Assembly (NCBI RefSeq): GCF_900176395.1
Contig: NZ_FWXL01000015.1
Coordinates: forward strand, 1-64,000
DNA length: 64,000 bases
Direction: 5' to 3'
Source: Novosphingobium sp. B1
GTDB taxonomy: Bacteria > Pseudomonadota > Alphaproteobacteria > Sphingomonadales > Sphingomonadaceae
Positions 1-8,053 of this stretch are shown here, in pieces. The translations under genes and the position numbers were made by a program. Under the pieces are notes generated by a model. The model ran no database searches, was not told where the DNA came from, and was given only the letters and a program-made list of their open reading frames with translations. Each line of letters opens with the position of its first letter. The stretch's first letter is position 1.

Positions 1-99
1 GGCCGCATTGAACGCGGATTCCTGTGGCGCAACAGCGGCGAAGGCAGGGACGATCACGGGCTCCGTTTCGTCTCTGGCAACCCTAATGGAGTGGGCTGA
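1..99 (+). CDS. C-terminal end of an unidentified prophage protein (partial)
   Basis: An open frame from base 1 gives 32 residues ending at a TGA at 97-99, with the tail RFVSGNPNGVG. It enters from the left edge, so its start and most of its length are missing. The residues look like real protein (mixed charge, Gly/Asn turns), unlike the alternative frame that reads on through the repeats downstream. Its position just before iteron-like repeats and the packaging genes would fit a phage replication or regulatory protein, but the fragment is too short to name a family. Confidence 0.45.
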   Translation, partial: GRIERGFLWRNSGEGRDDHGLRFVSGNPNGVG

Positions 100-117
100 T
101 ATGAACCAGATAGGTTT

Positions 118-260
118 CCGCAAACGCTCCGCAAACGACCCCTCGATTTCCGCAAACGCATATTACGATGTTCTAATAAAGCCCGGTTTTCCTACCGCAA
201 ACACACTTCAGGACCATTTCCGCAAACGACCGCAAACGCGACCGCAAACGACCGCAAACA
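118..260. repeat. Iteron-like array of eight CCGCAAACG/A boxes
   Basis: Eight copies of the 9-mer CCGCAAACR, all in one orientation, start at 118, 129, 150, 195, 220, 230, 242 and 252. Six end in G; the copies at 195 and 252 end in A. The last four are 10 to 12 bp apart, about one helical turn, so bound proteins would sit on one face of the DNA. A weak open frame (101-340) reads through the boxes but yields repetitive low-complexity peptide and is not called as a gene. Such arrays usually bind a replication initiator or a phage regulator; which one applies here is inference. Confidence 0.7.
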
Positions 261-284
261 CACCCCTATGTATTACATACATAG

Positions 285-315
285 ACAGGCCCCGCCTTTG
301 GCAGCGGCGGGCCTG
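285..315 (+). terminator. GC-rich hairpin, possible terminator or attenuator
   Basis: An inverted repeat pairs CAGGCCCCGCC with GGCGGGCCTG across a short loop, with one bulged C. It lies between the iteron array and the zinc-ribbon gene. No T-run follows, so rho-independent termination is uncertain. Its presence is one reason for preferring the downstream GTG start of the next gene. Confidence 0.4.
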
Positions 316-336
316 TCCGATGAAGGGTCGTGGCCG

Positions 337-618
337 GTGATCATCTTCACAACCACACCCAACATCGGAACCGTGCTCAAGCTCGACGGCCAAGAATTTG
401 AGCTGGTGCGGGTTGAGCCGTATTTCCGTCTGGATGGCACACCATCGACGCTGCTCGTTTGGGAATCGACTTGCCCCGGATGTGCCAGCACTTTTGAGGT
501 CAAGAGCGGTCTGAAAGCAAATGCGATCAACCGCCGGTGTGTTGGCTGTAAGCGCGTCGGAAAACCAGTTAGCGGCAAGCGGCGGCGCAAGGTCTCCGTC
601 GAGGTCGTGTGCGCATGA
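337..618 (+). CDS. Small prophage protein with a zinc-ribbon-like CxxC pair
   Basis: About 93 residues from a GTG at 337; an ATG at 268 is possible, but the extra 23 residues look random and span a GC-rich hairpin. A beta-rich N-terminal half (TVLKLDGQEFELVRVE) is followed by CPGC and, about 24 residues later, CVGC, spaced as in a zinc ribbon. The C-terminus is strongly basic (GKRRRKVSVEV). This suggests a small zinc-binding nucleic-acid-associated phage protein. It overlaps the start of the next gene by four bases. No specific family was recognised. Confidence 0.5.
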   Translation: MIIFTTTPNIGTVLKLDGQEFELVRVEPYFRLDGTPSTLLVWESTCPGCASTFEVKSGLKANAINRRCVGCKRVGKPVSGKRRRKVSVEVVCA

Positions 619-851
619 CCCACCTCACCCAATGGCTCAACCCCGACGCCTACTACACCGGCCCCGTCGACGCTGACCTGTCCACCCACACCGACCCCTT
701 CGAAGCCGCGCAAGCCATCTTCGCCTTCACGACCGAAGCGAAGACCACGGACCGCACAGCCATGCGCACACGCTGGCCCGAATACCGCGGCAAGGTTCCG
801 CCTGAGCTTGCTGCACAGATCATCGACGCGAATGAAGCGAGGAGTGCATGA
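615..851 (+). CDS. Hypothetical prophage protein upstream of terminase
   Basis: The gene gives 78 residues from an ATG at 615 that overlaps the previous stop as ATGA; a GTG at 609 is the alternative. A GAGG at 600-603 suits the ATG. The protein is acidic and mostly helical (FEAAQAIFAFTTEAKT, PPELAAQIIDANEARSA), has no cysteines and matches no family I recognise. Its stop overlaps the terminase small subunit start by four bases, so it is probably translated with the packaging genes. Confidence 0.5.
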   Translation: MTHLTQWLNPDAYYTGPVDADLSTHTDPFEAAQAIFAFTTEAKTTDRTAMRTRWPEYRGKVPPELAAQIIDANEARSA

Positions 852-1300
852 AGACCATCCGGACAGATCGCGCGCGCGAGACGTTCATCGAGATGCTGGC
901 TCAGACCTGCAATGTCTCGGAAGCCTGCCGCGCTGCGAACATCAGCCGCAGTGCTGCCTACCAATGGCGTGATGAGGACGCTGACTTTGCGGCTGCCTGG
1001 AAGGACGCCGAGGAGGCCGCTGCAGACCGCTTGGAGCGTGAGGCATGGCGTCGAGCTGTCGATGGCACAGACAAGCCGGTTACCTTTCAAGGCGTCATCA
1101 CGGCGACCTACAAGGAATACTCCGACCGCATGCTTGAGATACTCCTCAAGGCACACCGGCCTGAGAAGTTTGTCGAGAGGGTTAGGAACGAACATACCGG
1201 TAAGAATGGCGGTCCGATCCAGACCGAGGACGTGACCACAGCGACCCTGATTGAGGAGGCAAAGCGCCTTGGGATCGACCCTGCCTCGCTCGGCCTCTGA
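848..1300 (+). CDS. Phage terminase small subunit
   Basis: This 150-residue protein has an N-terminal helix-turn-helix (residues about 12-40, including NVSEACRAANISRSAAYQWR) typical of TerS proteins that recognise the packaging site. A helical middle section and a charged tail, which would engage the large subunit, follow. The position directly before the large terminase supports the call. The start codon overlaps the preceding stop by four bases, and the 3' end overlaps the longest possible reading of the large subunit. Confidence 0.8.
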   Translation: MKTIRTDRARETFIEMLAQTCNVSEACRAANISRSAAYQWRDEDADFAAAWKDAEEAAADRLEREAWRRAVDGTDKPVTFQGVITATYKEYSDRMLEILLKAHRPEKFVERVRNEHTGKNGGPIQTEDVTTATLIEEAKRLGIDPASLGL

Positions 1301-2777
1301 CGATCGTGCGGCACGCCTGTCCTTACTCTCGGCTGTCGTGGCCAAGCGCAAGGCCGTCGCGCTAGCACCCGAAGGCAAGCTGCTCGACTTCACGCGCTGG
1401 TACTTCCCGGAGCGTGAAGGCATGGAGTTCATCGAGGGGCCGCATCACCGCGTGATCGGTGACACCCTTGACCGTGTACTGACAGGAGAGATCACACGGC
1501 TTATCATCAACGTGCCGCCGGGCTACACCAAGACCGAGGCGGCCGTTGTGAACTTCATCGCCAAGGGATTTCATGTGAATCCCAAGGCGCGCTTCATCCA
1601 CTCCACGTTCTCAGATGACCTTGCCCGCGAAAACAGCGACAAGGTGCTGCAGCTCATCGGGATCGAAGGTTATCAGTCGGTCAAGCCGGTCGAGATCAGG
1701 CATGACAGCAGCGCCAAGGATCGCTGGAAGACAACGGCGGGCGGTGGGATGCTTGCAAAGGCGGCGGGCGGTCCCATCACAGGCTTTCGTGCAGGCTATA
1801 TGGATCGCTCGATCTTTACCGGCGCGCTGGTCATCGACGATCCTCTGAAGCCAGACGATGCGTTCTCGCCGACGAAACGCAAGACGGTCAATCAGCGTGC
1901 GACCAACACGTTCCGATCGCGTCTCGCCCATGATGACGTCCCGATCATCGCGATCATGCAGCGCCTGCACAGCGATGATTTTGCCGGGCACTTGCTGACA
2001 GGCGGCACCGGCGAGAAATGGCATCACCTCAACCTGCCGGTACTAATCAACAATGCTGAGCCTTACCCCGCCGAGTGGACGCACGGCATACCGATACAGC
2101 ACAACCTGCCTGACGGGCCGCTCTGGAGCGAGAAGCACAGCGAGGCGGAAATCGAAGTGCTCAAGGCCGACGCCTACACCTTTGCCAGCCAGTACATGCA
2201 GCGACCGGTATCGATCGAGGGCGCTTTGTTCGATATGGGCGGGTTCAAGTGGTGGAACGACCTGCCGGTCTTCGACTACTACTCGGTCTATGCCGATACG
2301 GCGCAGAAGACGGGCGAGCGCAACGACTTCTCCGTGATCCAACTCTGGGGCCGTGCCGAGCATGGTATCTATCTCGTCGACCAGGTCAGAGGGAAATGGG
2401 GCGCGCCTGAGCTGGAGGAAACGGCACTCACGTTCTGGACCAAGCACAGGGGCAAGAACGTTCGCGGCTTCAACATCGAGGACAAGGCGTCCGGTACCGG
2501 CCTCATTCAAGCCCTGCGCAAAAAGGGCGTGCCCACGATCGGCATCCCGCGAGCCAAGGACAAGTACACTCGCGGTCTCGATGCGGCACCATGGATCGCG
2601 ACAGGCATGGTGCACCTTCCTGCAAATGAACCGTGGACCACAGCACTGCGATCCGAACTCCAGATGTTCGACGGGCTTGGTACCGGATGGGACGACCAGG
2701 TCGACCCCCTCATGGATGCCATCGCCGACATGCTTGGAGAATTAAACTCCTCTGCTGGCTGGCTCCTCACAAGGTAA
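1251..2777 (+). CDS. Phage terminase large subunit (ATPase and nuclease)
   Basis: The packaging motor cuts and pumps phage DNA into the prohead. The protein is up to 508 residues. A Walker A-like NVPPGYTKTE lies at residues 87-96, a Walker B-like GALVIDDP at 191-198, and the C-terminal RNase H-like nuclease begins at VYADTAQKT (346-354) with its metal-binding aspartate. Length and domain order are normal. The start is uncertain: the TTG at 1251 overlaps the small subunit by 50 bases, while a GTG at 1338 (MAKRKAVALAPEGKLLDF) lies after the small subunit stop. All catalytic motifs are downstream of either start. Confidence 0.93.
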   Translation: MRRQSALGSTLPRSASDDRAARLSLLSAVVAKRKAVALAPEGKLLDFTRWYFPEREGMEFIEGPHHRVIGDTLDRVLTGEITRLIINVPPGYTKTEAAVVNFIAKGFHVNPKARFIHSTFSDDLARENSDKVLQLIGIEGYQSVKPVEIRHDSSAKDRWKTTAGGGMLAKAAGGPITGFRAGYMDRSIFTGALVIDDPLKPDDAFSPTKRKTVNQRATNTFRSRLAHDDVPIIAIMQRLHSDDFAGHLLTGGTGEKWHHLNLPVLINNAEPYPAEWTHGIPIQHNLPDGPLWSEKHSEAEIEVLKADAYTFASQYMQRPVSIEGALFDMGGFKWWNDLPVFDYYSVYADTAQKTGERNDFSVIQLWGRAEHGIYLVDQVRGKWGAPELEETALTFWTKHRGKNVRGFNIEDKASGTGLIQALRKKGVPTIGIPRAKDKYTRGLDAAPWIATGMVHLPANEPWTTALRSELQMFDGLGTGWDDQVDPLMDAIADMLGELNSSAGWLLTR

Positions 2778-2781
2778 TATT

Positions 2782-2799
2782 ATTGCGCCGCGGCGCAAT
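2782..2799. promoter_or_regulatory. Perfect 18-bp palindrome between terminase and portal genes
   Basis: The sequence ATTGCGCCGCGGCGCAAT is a perfect palindrome in the 41-base gap between the two genes, flanked by AT-rich DNA (TAATAT before, TTTAACG after). It could be a short terminator stem followed by a T-rich stretch, or a protein-binding site. The portal gene has no clear Shine-Dalgarno, so RNA folding here could affect its translation. Confidence 0.45.
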
Positions 2800-2818
2800 T
2801 TAACGTAACACATAGCGC

Positions 2819-4216
2819 ATGGCTGCGCACAGTTCTATCATCTCGAACGTCTCGTCGGTTGTCCGCAGCCGATTGCAGCGTGCTTTTCCATGGGCCTACG
2901 GTGCCAACTCGAAGCACGATTACGCCGCGGACTATGGGTGGCCCGAGGAGCTCGACTTCCGCCACTTCCACCGCATGTACTCGCGTTCCGGTCTCGCCGC
3001 CGCTGCCGTTGACAAGACTGTTGCCAAGACATGGCAGACCATGCCGGCGCTCTGGGAATCGGACGAGCCGACCGAGAGCGAGATGGAGCAGACCATCCGC
3101 AAGCATTTTGCCCGACGCAAGATCTGGCGGGCACTGATGGATGCAGACCGGCGCTCGATGGTCGGATGCTATGCCGGTGCCATCATCCTGCTACGCGACG
3201 GCCAGAAGCTGGATCAGCCGGTCGGCGCGCTGGCGAAGGGCGTGCAAAGCGTCGTCGGCATCATTCCAGCTTGGGAGGGTCAGTTGACCGTCGTCGAGTG
3301 GGATACCCTCGAAACCAGCGACACCTATGGCGAGCCGCTCTATTTCCAGTTCGATGAGCAGGCTGTCTGCGGCAATCAGGCGACCGGTAAGGGCCAGGTC
3401 CGCATCCACCGTGACCGCGTCCTGATCTGGTCGGATGACGGCACCGTCAATTGCCGCTCGGCATTGGAGCCGGGGTTCAATGACCTCACCGATGCAGAGA
3501 AGATCAAGGGCGCCGGCGGCGAAGGCTTCTGGAAGTCGGCGCGCGGTGCACCGATCATCGAGGCCCCCAAGGGCGTGTCAGCACAAGACGTGCAGCGCGG
3601 CTTGAATGCCGCAACGCCTGCCGAGGTCATCGACAAGCTGAACGAGCAAGTCGACGATTTTCAGTCCGGCTTCGACAAGATGCTGATGCTCGGTGGCTTC
3701 AGCGTCAATCCGCTCACCATCTCGCTACCCCAGCCCAAGGAGTTCTGGGAGCCGTGCGTCCAGTCCTTTGCGGCATCGATGAGCATCCCCGTCAAGGTCC
3801 TCATCGGCAACGTGACTGGAGAGCGTGCCAGTACCGAAGATGCGCGGGAATGGGCGCAGACCAATATGTCTCGCCGCGAGAACCGCGTCCTGCCCATCCT
3901 GCACGAGTTCGTTGACCGCCTTGTCAGGTGGGGTGTGCTCGAAAAGCGTGACTGGGTTGTGGGCTGGGCCGACCTTACCGAATCCTCGCCGTCCGAGAAA
4001 ATGGACCTCGCCACCAAGATGGCGACCATCAACTCGACGCTCGGAAACGAGCCAGCATTCCTGCCCGACGAAATCCGCGAGACCGCAGGGTTCAAGTCCG
4101 CCGACGATGTCGAGGGCTTTGCCGAATACCTCGCTGAGCGTGAGGGTCGCGCCGAGGACGCGATGACGGAAGCGGACCCAAGCGGAACCGAACAGCAACA
4201 GGAAGCTCAGTCATGA
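2819..4216 (+). CDS. Phage portal protein (DUF1073-like)
   Basis: The portal forms the dodecameric ring at the capsid vertex through which DNA passes. At 465 residues it has the usual length. Supporting stretches are an early aromatic-rich segment (YGWPEELDFRHFHRMYSRSG), the segment around FWEPCVQSFAASMSIPVKVLIG, and GERASTEDAREWAQTNMSRRE, which resembles the conserved SGE/N-rich stem region of portals. The acidic Gln-rich tail is common in this family. It sits between terminase and protease, the canonical place. The start ATG has little Shine-Dalgarno. The family is sometimes labelled Acb1-like in databases; the structural role is the safer reading here. Confidence 0.85.
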   Translation: MAAHSSIISNVSSVVRSRLQRAFPWAYGANSKHDYAADYGWPEELDFRHFHRMYSRSGLAAAAVDKTVAKTWQTMPALWESDEPTESEMEQTIRKHFARRKIWRALMDADRRSMVGCYAGAIILLRDGQKLDQPVGALAKGVQSVVGIIPAWEGQLTVVEWDTLETSDTYGEPLYFQFDEQAVCGNQATGKGQVRIHRDRVLIWSDDGTVNCRSALEPGFNDLTDAEKIKGAGGEGFWKSARGAPIIEAPKGVSAQDVQRGLNAATPAEVIDKLNEQVDDFQSGFDKMLMLGGFSVNPLTISLPQPKEFWEPCVQSFAASMSIPVKVLIGNVTGERASTEDAREWAQTNMSRRENRVLPILHEFVDRLVRWGVLEKRDWVVGWADLTESSPSEKMDLATKMATINSTLGNEPAFLPDEIRETAGFKSADDVEGFAEYLAEREGRAEDAMTEADPSGTEQQQEAQS

Positions 4217-5367
4217 ACAAGCAAGTCCGCCTGAATCTCAGCACTGTCGTCAACGCCAGCAAGATTCGCAGCGAGAAGCGCAACGGCCGCGACGTCATTA
4301 TCGTGCCGAGCGCCACTCTGCCCGACAACATCGTGATGAACGGCAGCGGCGGCTCGATCCTGTACCCCAAGGATGAGATCGAGAAGTCGTACAAGGGTCT
4401 GGAACGCACCCCTGCCCCGCTCGGTCACCCAACGGTCAATGGCAAGTTCGTGTCAGCCCGCGATCCCGAGGGACTGACGCAGGGCTGGATCGGTGCCTGG
4501 AACGAGAACGTGCGCCGTGAGAATGGCCGCGTTCTGCTCGACAAGGTCATCGATGTCGAAGTCGCCAACCAGTCGGCGGGCGGCAAGGCCGTGCTGGCCG
4601 CGATCGAGAAGCAGCAGCCGATCCATACCAGCACCGGCATCCTGATGATGCTCGAAGTCGCCAACGCCGCCGACCACCAGTTCATCGCGCGCGACATGAT
4701 CTTCGACCACGACGCAATCCTGCTGACGACCCCCGGTGCGGCCACCCCAGAGCAAGGCGTCGGCATGTTCGTGAACGCCGCTGGCGACGAAATCGAGGTG
4801 ATAAACAACACCTTAGATGACGCCATCGAGCAGGAGGTGACGTGGGCGGCAGAAAGCATCTTGCGCGCTGTTGAAAGAAAAGAACAAAAACCGTTGCTAG
4901 AACAACTCAAAAGTTTTATGATGCGGATCATTCAGGGCGACCCGATGCCCGACACCACCGGGGGCGTTTCCCTGAACTCGGAGCATGAAGAGATGGATAA
5001 AGCTCAGTTTGATGCGCTTCTGGCTAAGGTGGACGCCCTTGCCGCTGCTGGTCCGGGGCTGACCGAAGAAAAGGTCGTCGAGATCGTCGGCAACGCGCTC
5101 AAGCCTGTGACCGATGCTCTGGCTGCACAGGCCAAGTCAGATGCCGACAAGGCCAAGTCAGATGCCGACAAGGCCGAGGCAGACCGTCTCGCTCTGGTAA
5201 GCCAGGTCGTTGAGGCCGGTCTGCTCGAACAGGCAGTCGCCAATGAAGCTTCGACGCCAGTGCTCAACGCGCTGCTTGCCAAGCCCAAGGCCGCCTTCCG
5301 CGTCAACGGTGCCTACAAGCCGTCGACTGACAAGAAGCCCGCGTTCATCGCGCCTGCTGCGGAGTGA
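4213..5367 (+). CDS. Prohead protease fused to scaffold (DUF2213-like)
   Basis: This 384-residue protein would guide capsid assembly and then degrade the scaffold. The N-terminal two thirds match the DUF2213 type of head maturation protease: GHPTVNGKFVSARDPEGL near residues 75-92 contains a likely catalytic His, and IHTSTGILMMLE near 137-148 a likely catalytic Ser. The C-terminal third is helical and coiled-coil-like (LDALLAKVDAL through KSDADKAKSDADKAEADRL), as expected of a scaffold. The start overlaps the portal stop as ATGA. A 21-base tandem duplication lies in the coiled-coil part. Confidence 0.78.
   Translation: MNKQVRLNLSTVVNASKIRSEKRNGRDVIIVPSATLPDNIVMNGSGGSILYPKDEIEKSYKGLERTPAPLGHPTVNGKFVSARDPEGLTQGWIGAWNENVRRENGRVLLDKVIDVEVANQSAGGKAVLAAIEKQQPIHTSTGILMMLEVANAADHQFIARDMIFDHDAILLTTPGAATPEQGVGMFVNAAGDEIEVINNTLDDAIEQEVTWAAESILRAVERKEQKPLLEQLKSFMMRIIQGDPMPDTTGGVSLNSEHEEMDKAQFDALLAKVDALAAAGPGLTEEKVVEIVGNALKPVTDALAAQAKSDADKAKSDADKAEADRLALVSQVVEAGLLEQAVANEASTPVLNALLAKPKAAFRVNGAYKPSTDKKPAFIAPAAE
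5131..5172 (+). repeat. 21-bp perfect tandem duplication inside the scaffold region
   Basis: Two identical 21-base units follow each other, each encoding AKSDADK, in frame within the predicted coiled coil of the protease-scaffold protein. Each adds seven residues, one heptad, so the duplication lengthens the coil without disturbing its register. It is probably a slippage product that is structurally tolerated. Confidence 0.85.
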
Positions 5368-5373
5368 TCTGAC

Positions 5374-5823
5374 ATGGCACGCTACAACAAGATTTTTGCA
5401 GGCCCGGCGCAGGAGAACCTTCCGCAGGTTCAGGAGCGTATCTGCCCGACCGCCGTGCTTCCCGGCACCGCTCTGGTGGAAAACGGTTCCGCATTCGCTC
5501 AGGCTGGCGCCAACGCGCTTGGCAAGGTTTACATCGCGCAGGACAACTATCTCGCGCAGAAGGACACAGACACCGCGTGGCCTGCTGGTGACCGCATCGT
5601 CGGCATGGAGACGCTCGACGAGCTGTTCTTCAATGTCCGCGTGCCTACCGGCACCAACGTCGCACGCGGATCGCTGCTGACCACCAACTCTGCCGGCAAG
5701 TTCGTGATCGCCACGACCGGCCAGCGCGTCATCATGGTCGCGGAAGAGGCCTACAACAACACGTCCGGTTCGGATCAGCTTGTTCGTGCACGTCGTGCGC
5801 AGAACATGCTGGCCGCAGCTTAA
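5374..5823 (+). CDS. Probable capsid decoration or cement protein
   Basis: This 149-residue protein lies between the protease-scaffold and the major capsid gene, the usual position for head-stabilising proteins. It is rich in small residues and beta-type segments (TAVLPGTALVENGSAFAQAG, GDRIVGMETLDELFFNVRVP, SAGKFVIATTGQRVIMVAEE) and has no cysteine, as expected of a beta-tulip-like decoration protein. The call rests mainly on position, size and composition. Confidence 0.6.
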   Translation: MARYNKIFAGPAQENLPQVQERICPTAVLPGTALVENGSAFAQAGANALGKVYIAQDNYLAQKDTDTAWPAGDRIVGMETLDELFFNVRVPTGTNVARGSLLTTNSAGKFVIATTGQRVIMVAEEAYNNTSGSDQLVRARRAQNMLAAA

Positions 5824-5835
5824 GGGGGAAGCGAA

Positions 5836-6873
5836 ATGCGTTACTTCGATCAGCAGTTGATCGCAAACCACCCCCGCGAGCACGGCGTGTGGTGGGACGA
5901 TGTCAGCGCCGAGCGCGAGTTCTTCCACCAGACCGAGGACGCCCTTGCGGCTGTTTCCAACGCCGCCTCTGTCCTGCCGCGCGATGCATGGCTCGACATG
6001 GACAACATCACTCGCCGCGTCATGCGTGCAGATGAGGGTGCCGTATGGATGAACGACCTGATGCCGTTGGCCAAGCCGGTCAACATCGGCAAGCTCGTAC
6101 ACCTCAACCGCGTCTCGTCCGATGCCGGCACGGTAGTTCGCAGCATGTCGGGTCAGGTCCCGGTTCCGCTCGACAAGGTGGTCTACGACTACCGTGGCAC
6201 CGTCGTTCCGATGTTCCACACCGGATATGGCCGCGAATGGCGCGAATGGAACAGCCAGCAGTCGGAAAACTTCGATTCTCTGGCAGACGATCAGGAAGCG
6301 CACACCGCCAAGATCAAGCGCGACCAGGCGCTCTATGTCTTGAACGGCGATACCTCCATCGTGTTTCAGGGCTACACTGGCTGGGGCATCCGCAACCACC
6401 CGCTCTCGAAGTCGATCAACATCGGCGCTGGTGGCGCGAATATCAACCTCACCACCGCGACGGCCGACCAGCTCGACGCGTTCTTCACCGGTGCTTTTGG
6501 CGCGATGCTCGATGCCAACTACATCACCGGCAAGGTCAACATCTACATCTCGCCCGACATCGCGCGAGCATGGGACAAGGCCTACTCTGGCGCATCGGGC
6601 TTCAAGAACGGCACCATCATGCAGTTCCTGGCCACGAACCGCCGCATCAACAAGATCGATGTCTCGTACGAACTGAGCGGCAACGAATTCTTCGGGTTCG
6701 TGCCGAACGCCGAGTACATCCGCCCGCTGGTTGGCATGGCCGTCAACACAATCGCCATGCCGCGCACCCACCCGCGCAGCAACTACCAGTTCGAACTGGC
6801 AGGTGCTCTCGGTCTGGAAATCCGCACCGACTACAACGGTCGTGGCGGCGTGTTCTACAGCATTAGCGTCTGA
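5836..6873 (+). CDS. Phage major capsid protein
   Basis: This 345-residue protein is the right size and in the right place for the HK97-fold coat subunit. An aromatic and acidic N-terminal arm (HGVWWDDVSAEREFF) leads into a core with long helices (ADDQEAHTAKIKRDQALYVL) and beta strands (KVNIYISPDIARAW). Its C-terminal section, FEFVPNAEYIRPLVGMAVNT-like in pattern with RTHPRSNYQFEL following, matches other major capsid proteins of this type (DUF6260-like). A GGGGGAAG-like ribosome site (AAGGGGGAAG at 5822-5831) precedes the ATG, as expected for a highly expressed gene. I could not verify the exact subfamily. Confidence 0.8.
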   Translation: MRYFDQQLIANHPREHGVWWDDVSAEREFFHQTEDALAAVSNAASVLPRDAWLDMDNITRRVMRADEGAVWMNDLMPLAKPVNIGKLVHLNRVSSDAGTVVRSMSGQVPVPLDKVVYDYRGTVVPMFHTGYGREWREWNSQQSENFDSLADDQEAHTAKIKRDQALYVLNGDTSIVFQGYTGWGIRNHPLSKSINIGAGGANINLTTATADQLDAFFTGAFGAMLDANYITGKVNIYISPDIARAWDKAYSGASGFKNGTIMQFLATNRRINKIDVSYELSGNEFFGFVPNAEYIRPLVGMAVNTIAMPRTHPRSNYQFELAGALGLEIRTDYNGRGGVFYSISV

Positions 6874-6881
6874 GGTGGGCC

Positions 6882-7439
6882 ATGAAGACCATTCGCATCA
6901 CTGGATCCGGAATTTTCGGTAACCCCACCGAAGACAATCCGACCGGAGAGTACCCGATCGGATATGAATTCGAGACCGCCTCCGACCTGCCCGCTGGATG
7001 GGCTGGCCGTGCTGTCATCGTTGGCGAAGAACCCAAGCAAGGCTCAGAATTCGTCGTCAACGATAACGATGACAGCGATGTGGGAAAGGCCCGTCGCGAG
7101 GTCATCGAAAAGGCTGAGGCAGAGTTCAAGCGCATTCGCAGCAGCTACGACGCCCAGGTGCAGGCTCTTGAAGCCCGTGCGAACAAGGCTGAGGCTGATC
7201 TGCAGCTTGCCAATGAGCAGATCGAGGCCCTGAACCTCAAGCTCAAGGCCAGCGAAGCGAATGATGCCGCCACGGCGGAAGAGATCGCATCGGCCATCGC
7301 TCTGCTCGACGCCAAGACGGACGCACACTGGACCGCTGCGGGTCTGCCTGCAGTTGATGCAGTTGCGGAACTGACCGGTAAGGCCGTCACCCGCAAGGCA
7401 ATCGAAGAGGCTGCGCCGGACGCCAAGCGCCCCGCATAA
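6882..7439 (+). CDS. Hypothetical head-region protein with coiled coil
   Basis: This 185-residue protein starts eight bases after the capsid gene. The first 65 residues look globular and beta-rich. A long, highly charged helix predicted to form a coiled coil follows (about residues 70-130, including LEARANKAEADLQLANEQIE). It has no cysteine and no signal peptide. It is co-transcribed with the capsid gene and ends just before a strong hairpin. A structural or assembly role is likely from position; no family was recognised. Confidence 0.65.
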   Translation: MKTIRITGSGIFGNPTEDNPTGEYPIGYEFETASDLPAGWAGRAVIVGEEPKQGSEFVVNDNDDSDVGKARREVIEKAEAEFKRIRSSYDAQVQALEARANKAEADLQLANEQIEALNLKLKASEANDAATAEEIASAIALLDAKTDAHWTAAGLPAVDAVAELTGKAVTRKAIEEAAPDAKRPA

Positions 7440-7457
7440 TCCTTTCGTCACAGGAGC

Positions 7458-7510
7458 AAGGCCGTGGCCCTACGACACTACCCAATAGCTGTCGCGGGCG
7501 CCACGGCCTT
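7458..7510 (+). terminator. Long structured hairpin after the capsid genes
   Basis: An 11-bp perfect stem pairs AAGGCCGTGGC (7458-7468) with GCCACGGCCTT (7500-7510), and an inner stem pairs CGACA (7473-7477) with TGTCG (7490-7494). A TTCTTCGTTCC tail follows. This looks like a terminator or attenuator that lowers expression of the connector genes relative to the capsid protein. A 25-codon GTG frame (7464-7541) with AGGAG upstream runs through the stem and ends just before the next gene; it may be a leader peptide but is not called separately. Confidence 0.65.
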
Positions 7511-7544
7511 CTTCGTTCCACCCCAATCGCAGGAAAGCTAGACC

Positions 7545-8036
7545 ATGGCAGCCTACGGCACCGACGAAGGCTTTTCGGATTGGCTCGACGAGCAAGGTTA
7601 CAGGCTGCCTACTGGGGTGTTTCCTGCCGTCCTGCGCGCGCGGGGCAGCACCTATGTGGACAGCTACGAGGTCTACTGGACTGGCTCCCGTGCTGGTGGC
7701 GCCATGCAGGAACTGGGCTGGCCACGAGTCAATGCCTTCATGAATTGCATCACCGCTGTACCGGCTGACGCAATTCCGCCGGCTGTGATCACTGCCTCAT
7801 ACCGTGCGGCATGGCTTGAAGTGGAAACCCCCGGCGTTTTGGCCGGTCCGGTCACGACACCTGGCAAGCGGGTGAAACGGCAGAAGGTGGATTCAATCGA
7901 GCGCGAGTTCTTTGACGATGGCGCGGCCAAAGTCGGATCGGCAACGGCGTTCATAGACCCGATCATCGATAGCCTGTTGCGACAGTTCATTTGCGACAGA
8001 AGCGCAGGCGCATTCATCTTCTCGCTCGGTAGCTAG
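7545..8036 (+). CDS. Head-tail connector protein (adaptor, DnaT_2-like)
   Basis: The protein is 163 residues with an ATG preceded by AGGAAAG. The pattern of an N-terminal SYVDS/EAY-type segment (STYVDSYEVYWTGS), a helical middle (AVITASYRAAWLEVE) and a C-terminal substrate-like segment (KRVKRQKVDSIEREFFDDG) matches small head-completion adaptors. These are often filed under a DnaT-like name that reflects a distant match and not a replication role. It follows the capsid genes and precedes other head and tail joining genes, as adaptors do. Confidence 0.65.
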   Translation: MAAYGTDEGFSDWLDEQGYRLPTGVFPAVLRARGSTYVDSYEVYWTGSRAGGAMQELGWPRVNAFMNCITAVPADAIPPAVITASYRAAWLEVETPGVLAGPVTTPGKRVKRQKVDSIEREFFDDGAAKVGSATAFIDPIIDSLLRQFICDRSAGAFIFSLGS

Positions 8037-8053
8037 GACGGGGTACGCAGACC

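Noticed and set aside
118..260. CRISPR array
   Set aside because: The repeat units are 9 bases, with irregular spacing of 10 to 45 bases and no spacers of uniform length.
8..340. Open frame of 110 codons at the left edge
   Set aside because: It reads through the iteron boxes and gives repetitive, unlikely protein; the alternative frame ending at 99 looks like a real C-terminus.
5158..6771. 537-codon frame antisense to the capsid genes
   Set aside because: It is the mirror of two well-supported head genes in G+C-rich DNA and shows no motif.
7464..7541. 25-codon GTG frame as a gene
   Set aside because: It lies inside a long stem and has no known relatives; kept only as a comment on the hairpin.
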